A DNA stretch of 64,000 bases from Terriglobia bacterium. Lineage in GTDB: Bacteria; Acidobacteriota; Terriglobia; JAIQFV01. Made by a program: the position numbers and the translations under genes. Within the stretch, counting starts at the first letter, position 1, and every line of letters starts with the position of its first letter. The stretch lies in assembly GCA_020073085.1 (NCBI GenBank), contig JAIQFV010000025.1, forward strand, positions 1 to 64,000, given 5' to 3'. Below the pieces are notes generated by a model. That model did not search any database. It was not told where the DNA came from and saw only the letters and a list, made by a program, of their open reading frames with translations. This document shows positions 61,511 through 64,000 of the stretch, in pieces.

Positions 61511-62107
61511 TCAGCCTCTTGAATAAATCCGAACGCCCTTTCCTTCCAACTTCTCAATCATTCGCCGCATCATCTCGCGGGCCCGGAACGTCCTGTTCTT
61601 CACCGTTCCCAGGGGAAGATCGGTGATTTCGGCCATCTCATCGTAGCTCAGCTCATTGACGTGCCGCAGCACGATCATCTGGCGGTAGGCTTGTGGCAAC
61701 TGCTCAATCAATCGAACCAGGATCCCACGTGTTTCGGTCTGCTCCAGCTCTTCCTCGGGGATCAGCGCGGTCGACGCCAGGTCCAACTGGATTTCGTCAT
61801 CCTCGGTGGAGACCGGCTTGTCCAGAGAACTGATGGCCGGGCCTCCTTTACGCAGATGATCGATTACCGTGTTCGAGGCAATTTTAAAAATCCACGACCC
61901 GAACTTGAAGTCCTCGTTGTAGGTGCGGAGCGCCACGAAAGCCTTCACAAAAACGTCCTGAGAAAGATCCAGCGCCAAGTCATAATTGCCGATCATCCGC
62001 GCGATGAAATTCACGATCGGCTTCTGGTATCTGCGGACGATCTCCTCAAAGGCCCGTTCGTCTCCTTTGAGAGCCCGCTTGACGAGTTGTTGGTCGGAGC
62101 CCGTCAT
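61511..62107 (-). CDS. ECF RNA polymerase sigma factor (RpoE-like)
   Basis: A 198-aa sigma-70-family protein. Region 2 (about 20-90: FEEIVRRYQKPIVNFIARMIGNYD, LSQDVFVKAF, FKFGSWIFKIASN) recognises the -10 element. Region 4 (about 135-185: LPQAYRQMIVLRHVNELSYDEMA, LPLGTVKNRTFRARE) contains the helix-turn-helix for the -35. An acidic linker (about 98-118) separates them. It is the first gene of the sigma / anti-sigma / membrane-protein set, 70 bp after pyrC on the same strand. Confidence 0.93.
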   Translation of the reverse strand: MTGSDQQLVKRALKGDERAFEEIVRRYQKPIVNFIARMIGNYDLALDLSQDVFVKAFVALRTYNEDFKFGSWIFKIASNTVIDHLRKGGPAISSLDKPVSTEDDEIQLDLASTALIPEEELEQTETRGILVRLIEQLPQAYRQMIVLRHVNELSYDEMAEITDLPLGTVKNRTFRAREMMRRMIEKLEGKGVRIYSRG

Positions 62108-62178
62108 AGTCCGTAGACGGTTAGAATACGTGATTCCTTACGGAAAGGTTGCAATTGAAAAAAAATACCTGCTTTCAG

Positions 62179-63528
62179 CTACATCCGGCCGGACGGCAGG
62201 CACGCCCTGGCATCGAACACGACTTTGCCGCCCACCACAGTCATGACCACTTTACCACGGAAGGTCCACCCGTCGAACGGGGAATTCTGACTTTTCGAGC
62301 GCGATCCCGCCGCACGAAAAGTCCATTCCGTCGCGGGGTCGATGATTGTGAGATCCGCGAGGGCCCCCTGTTCAATCCGCCCCAGGTCATGGCGCTGCAA
62401 AATGCGGGCCGGGTTGGCGCTGAATAGCTCGACGAGGCGGCCCCAGCCAAGTTTCGCCGGCTGGACCAGCCTTTGGATGGCGAGCGAGACGGCCGTTTCC
62501 AGCCCCGTGATCCCAAAGGGCGCAGCGCTCAACCCTCGCCCTTTTTCCACCGCCGAATGCGGGGCGTGATCGGTGGCAATCGCATCGACTGTCCCATCGG
62601 CCAGACCCTCGACCAACGCTTCGACGTCCCGCGGGGTTCGTAACGGGGGTTTCATCTTGGCGTTCGCCCCGTAACGCCTCACGTCCCCTTCGACCAGCGT
62701 GAAATGGTGCGGAGCGACCTCACAGGTGATATTCGTGCCGCGGTGCTTCGCCCACCGGACCAGATCCAAGGCGCCCGCCGTCGAGAGGTGTGCAATGTGA
62801 GCATGACCGGCCGTCTCCTGAGCGATTCGAATATCGCGTTCGACGACCGCGTCCTCCGCCACGGGCGGCAAACCCGGAACTTCCAGGGCCCGAGACACTT
62901 CGCCTTCGTTCATCACGGCCCCCTCGGTCAGGGACAGGTCCTCACAATGATCGCTGACAAAGGTCCCCAGACGCTTCGCGTCCCGGAGGGCATCCCGCAT
63001 GAGCGTGTCCGTCTTGACCGCCTTCCCGTCGTCGGAGAATCCCACGGCGCCTGCTGCCATGAGTTCCTCGAAATCGGTCCGGACTTCTCCGGCGCTGGCG
63101 AGGGTCACTGCGGCAATGGGGAATACCCGTACCGGGGAGTGAGACCTTGCGCGCTGGAGAATGAACTGCGTGACGGACACACCATCGTTGACCGGCTGCG
63201 TATTGGGCATCGCACAAATCGAGGTAAATCCTCCCGCTGCAGCGGCCGCGCCGCCACTCTCGATGGTCTCACAATCCTCCCGTCCCGGCTCCCGGAGATG
63301 GGTATGTAAATCAATGAATCCCGGAGCAACAATCAGACCGGATGCATCCACCGTCTCATATCCAGTGGAGTCCCCGGGCCCCGGGGGAGATCCGCTTCCC
63401 GGTGCGACCCTTCCGCTCCCGGGCACGACTCGCGATATGATTCCTCCTTCGATCCACACCTCCGCGATTTCATCGCGATGAGTCGCGGGGCAGATGACTC
63501 GACCATTTCGTATGATGAGGCCTGACAT
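62179..63528 (-). CDS. pyrC: Dihydroorotase
   Basis: Closes carbamoyl aspartate to dihydroorotate in pyrimidine synthesis. The 449-aa protein is of the multifunctional/type I dihydroorotase class (amidohydrolase). Metal ligands are visible in DLHTHLREPG, in the DHCED and HIAHLS regions and in ATDHAPHS (catalytic Asp). APNT-type substrate contact is seen as CAMPNTQPVND. GGAGGTGG lies before the ATG. It is 94 bp downstream of pyrR on the same strand. No pyrB lies between them, unlike the usual pyrR-pyrB-pyrC order. Confidence 0.94.
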   Translation of the reverse strand: MSGLIIRNGRVICPATHRDEIAEVWIEGGIISRVVPGSGRVAPGSGSPPGPGDSTGYETVDASGLIVAPGFIDLHTHLREPGREDCETIESGGAAAAAGGFTSICAMPNTQPVNDGVSVTQFILQRARSHSPVRVFPIAAVTLASAGEVRTDFEELMAAGAVGFSDDGKAVKTDTLMRDALRDAKRLGTFVSDHCEDLSLTEGAVMNEGEVSRALEVPGLPPVAEDAVVERDIRIAQETAGHAHIAHLSTAGALDLVRWAKHRGTNITCEVAPHHFTLVEGDVRRYGANAKMKPPLRTPRDVEALVEGLADGTVDAIATDHAPHSAVEKGRGLSAAPFGITGLETAVSLAIQRLVQPAKLGWGRLVELFSANPARILQRHDLGRIEQGALADLTIIDPATEWTFRAAGSRSKSQNSPFDGWTFRGKVVMTVVGGKVVFDARACLPSGRM

Positions 63529-63622
63529 ACCGGCTCACCACCTCCATCTCGAAATTCCCGGCGCGCTGTGGAGAAAAGGCAGGCTGGGCATTGTTCCGAC
63601 TCTGCCGCCAGGGGAATGGACA

Positions 63623-64000
63623 CTATCCTTCCACCCGCTCCACGAGCATCACCTTCTCTTCCTTGTCAACCTCCATCAGCTTCACTTCGATTATCTCAGT
63701 ATCGGTGGTTTGCACATACTTCCCGACAAACTGTGCTTCGATCGGGAGCTCACGATGGCCGCGGTCAATGAGGGAGCACAGCTGGACTCGACGGGGCCGC
63801 CCCTTTTCAAACAACGCATCCAGGCCGGCCCGGATGGTGCGCCCGGTGTAAAGAACGTCATCCACAATCACAAGGTTACGATTGACAATCGAGAATGGAA
63901 TCTCGGTCTTTTGCACGACCGGTCGTTCGGCAACGGTGGACAAATCGTCTCGATAAAGATTGATATCCAGCTTGCCCACGGGAGCGCCCGTGGGCTCAAA
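63623..64000 (-). CDS. pyrR: Bifunctional pyrimidine operon regulator / uracil phosphoribosyltransferase (N-terminus beyond right edge)
   Basis: The frame is open to the window edge; the 125 visible codons are the C-terminal two thirds of a protein that is normally about 180 aa. The PRPP-binding loop reads [17 protein letters not shown], and [14 protein letters not shown] precedes it, both typical of Pyr[20 protein letters not shown] is the conserved C-terminal part. It binds pyr mRNA and controls attenuation in response to UMP in Bacillus-type systems. It heads the segment with pyrC. Confidence 0.92.
   Translation of the reverse strand, partial: FEPTGAPVGKLDINLYRDDLSTVAERPVVQKTEIPFSIVNRNLVIVDDVLYTGRTIRAGLDALFEKGRPRRVQLCSLIDRGHRELPIEAQFVGKYVQTTDTEIIEVKLMEVDKEEKVMLVERVEG

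Overview
The window looks like a chromosomal segment of a soil- or sediment-type bacterium, most probably Acidobacteriota. The clues are a large Oar-like TonB-dependent receptor with an N-terminal carboxypeptidase-regulatory-like domain, a tricorn-type protease, a DUF4388/J-domain/TPR protein, a homocysteine methyltransferase-MTHFR fusion next to a full MetH, and abundant palindromic repeats. This placement is inference from gene content; no rRNA or tRNA was seen.

Layout. (1) 1-3952 (minus): the N-terminal 1317 residues of a giant secreted protein with three near-identical 91-residue repeats, running off the left edge. (2) 4945-27903 (plus): a natural-product cluster of about 23 kb. A Sfp-type phosphopantetheinyl transferase is followed by four translationally coupled megasynthase genes (NRPS; PKS-NRPS; NRPS; two-module NRPS) and two alpha/beta-hydrolase-fold proteins. 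Specificity codes read from the A domains predict Ser - malonate (keto retained) - Gly - Ile/Val-like - Val - Leu-like. There is no thioesterase, reductase, ketoreductase or epimerase domain. The obvious release candidate is the second hydrolase, whose nucleophile elbow carries Cys; the first hydrolase has Arg there. (3) 28138-31521 (minus): tricorn-like protease, sharing a terminator hairpin with the cluster. (4) 31.67-33.95 kb: a REP/BIME island with three 122-bp tandem repeats, many CCGGTGAACCGG-type palindromes and about seven 82-83-bp tandem units around a 140-aa Y1/HUH transposase (RAYT-like). (5) 33.99-42.4 kb: one-carbon/methionine genes (HMT-MTHFR fusion, metH), a nucleotide-sugar epimerase and the J-domain protein. 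(6) 43.3-49.1 kb: TonB-dependent receptor, a secreted duplicated alpha+beta-barrel protein and a glutaminyl cyclase lipoprotein. (7) 49.1-58.2 kb: a MITE-like inverted repeat, fumC, a macro-domain protein, lnt, DinB, cupin, dual-specificity phosphatase and a VIT/vWA protein. (8) 58.4-59.85 kb: a second REP system, in which 66-bp units (three on each side) flank a fused two-domain Y1 transposase. (9) 59.87-64 kb (minus): ECF sigma factor, zinc-finger anti-sigma factor and a bactofilin-like membrane protein, downstream of pyrC and a partial pyrR.

The most unusual item is the fused transposase. Its first half keeps the catalytic Tyr and metal-ligand Gln but has Gln/Arg where the HUH histidines should be. 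Its second half keeps the HUH histidines but has Phe/Gly where Tyr/Gln should be. Together they could supply exactly one trans-type active site in a single chain. The second notable system is the TE-less NRPS-PKS line with its Cys-type and Arg-type hydrolase pair.
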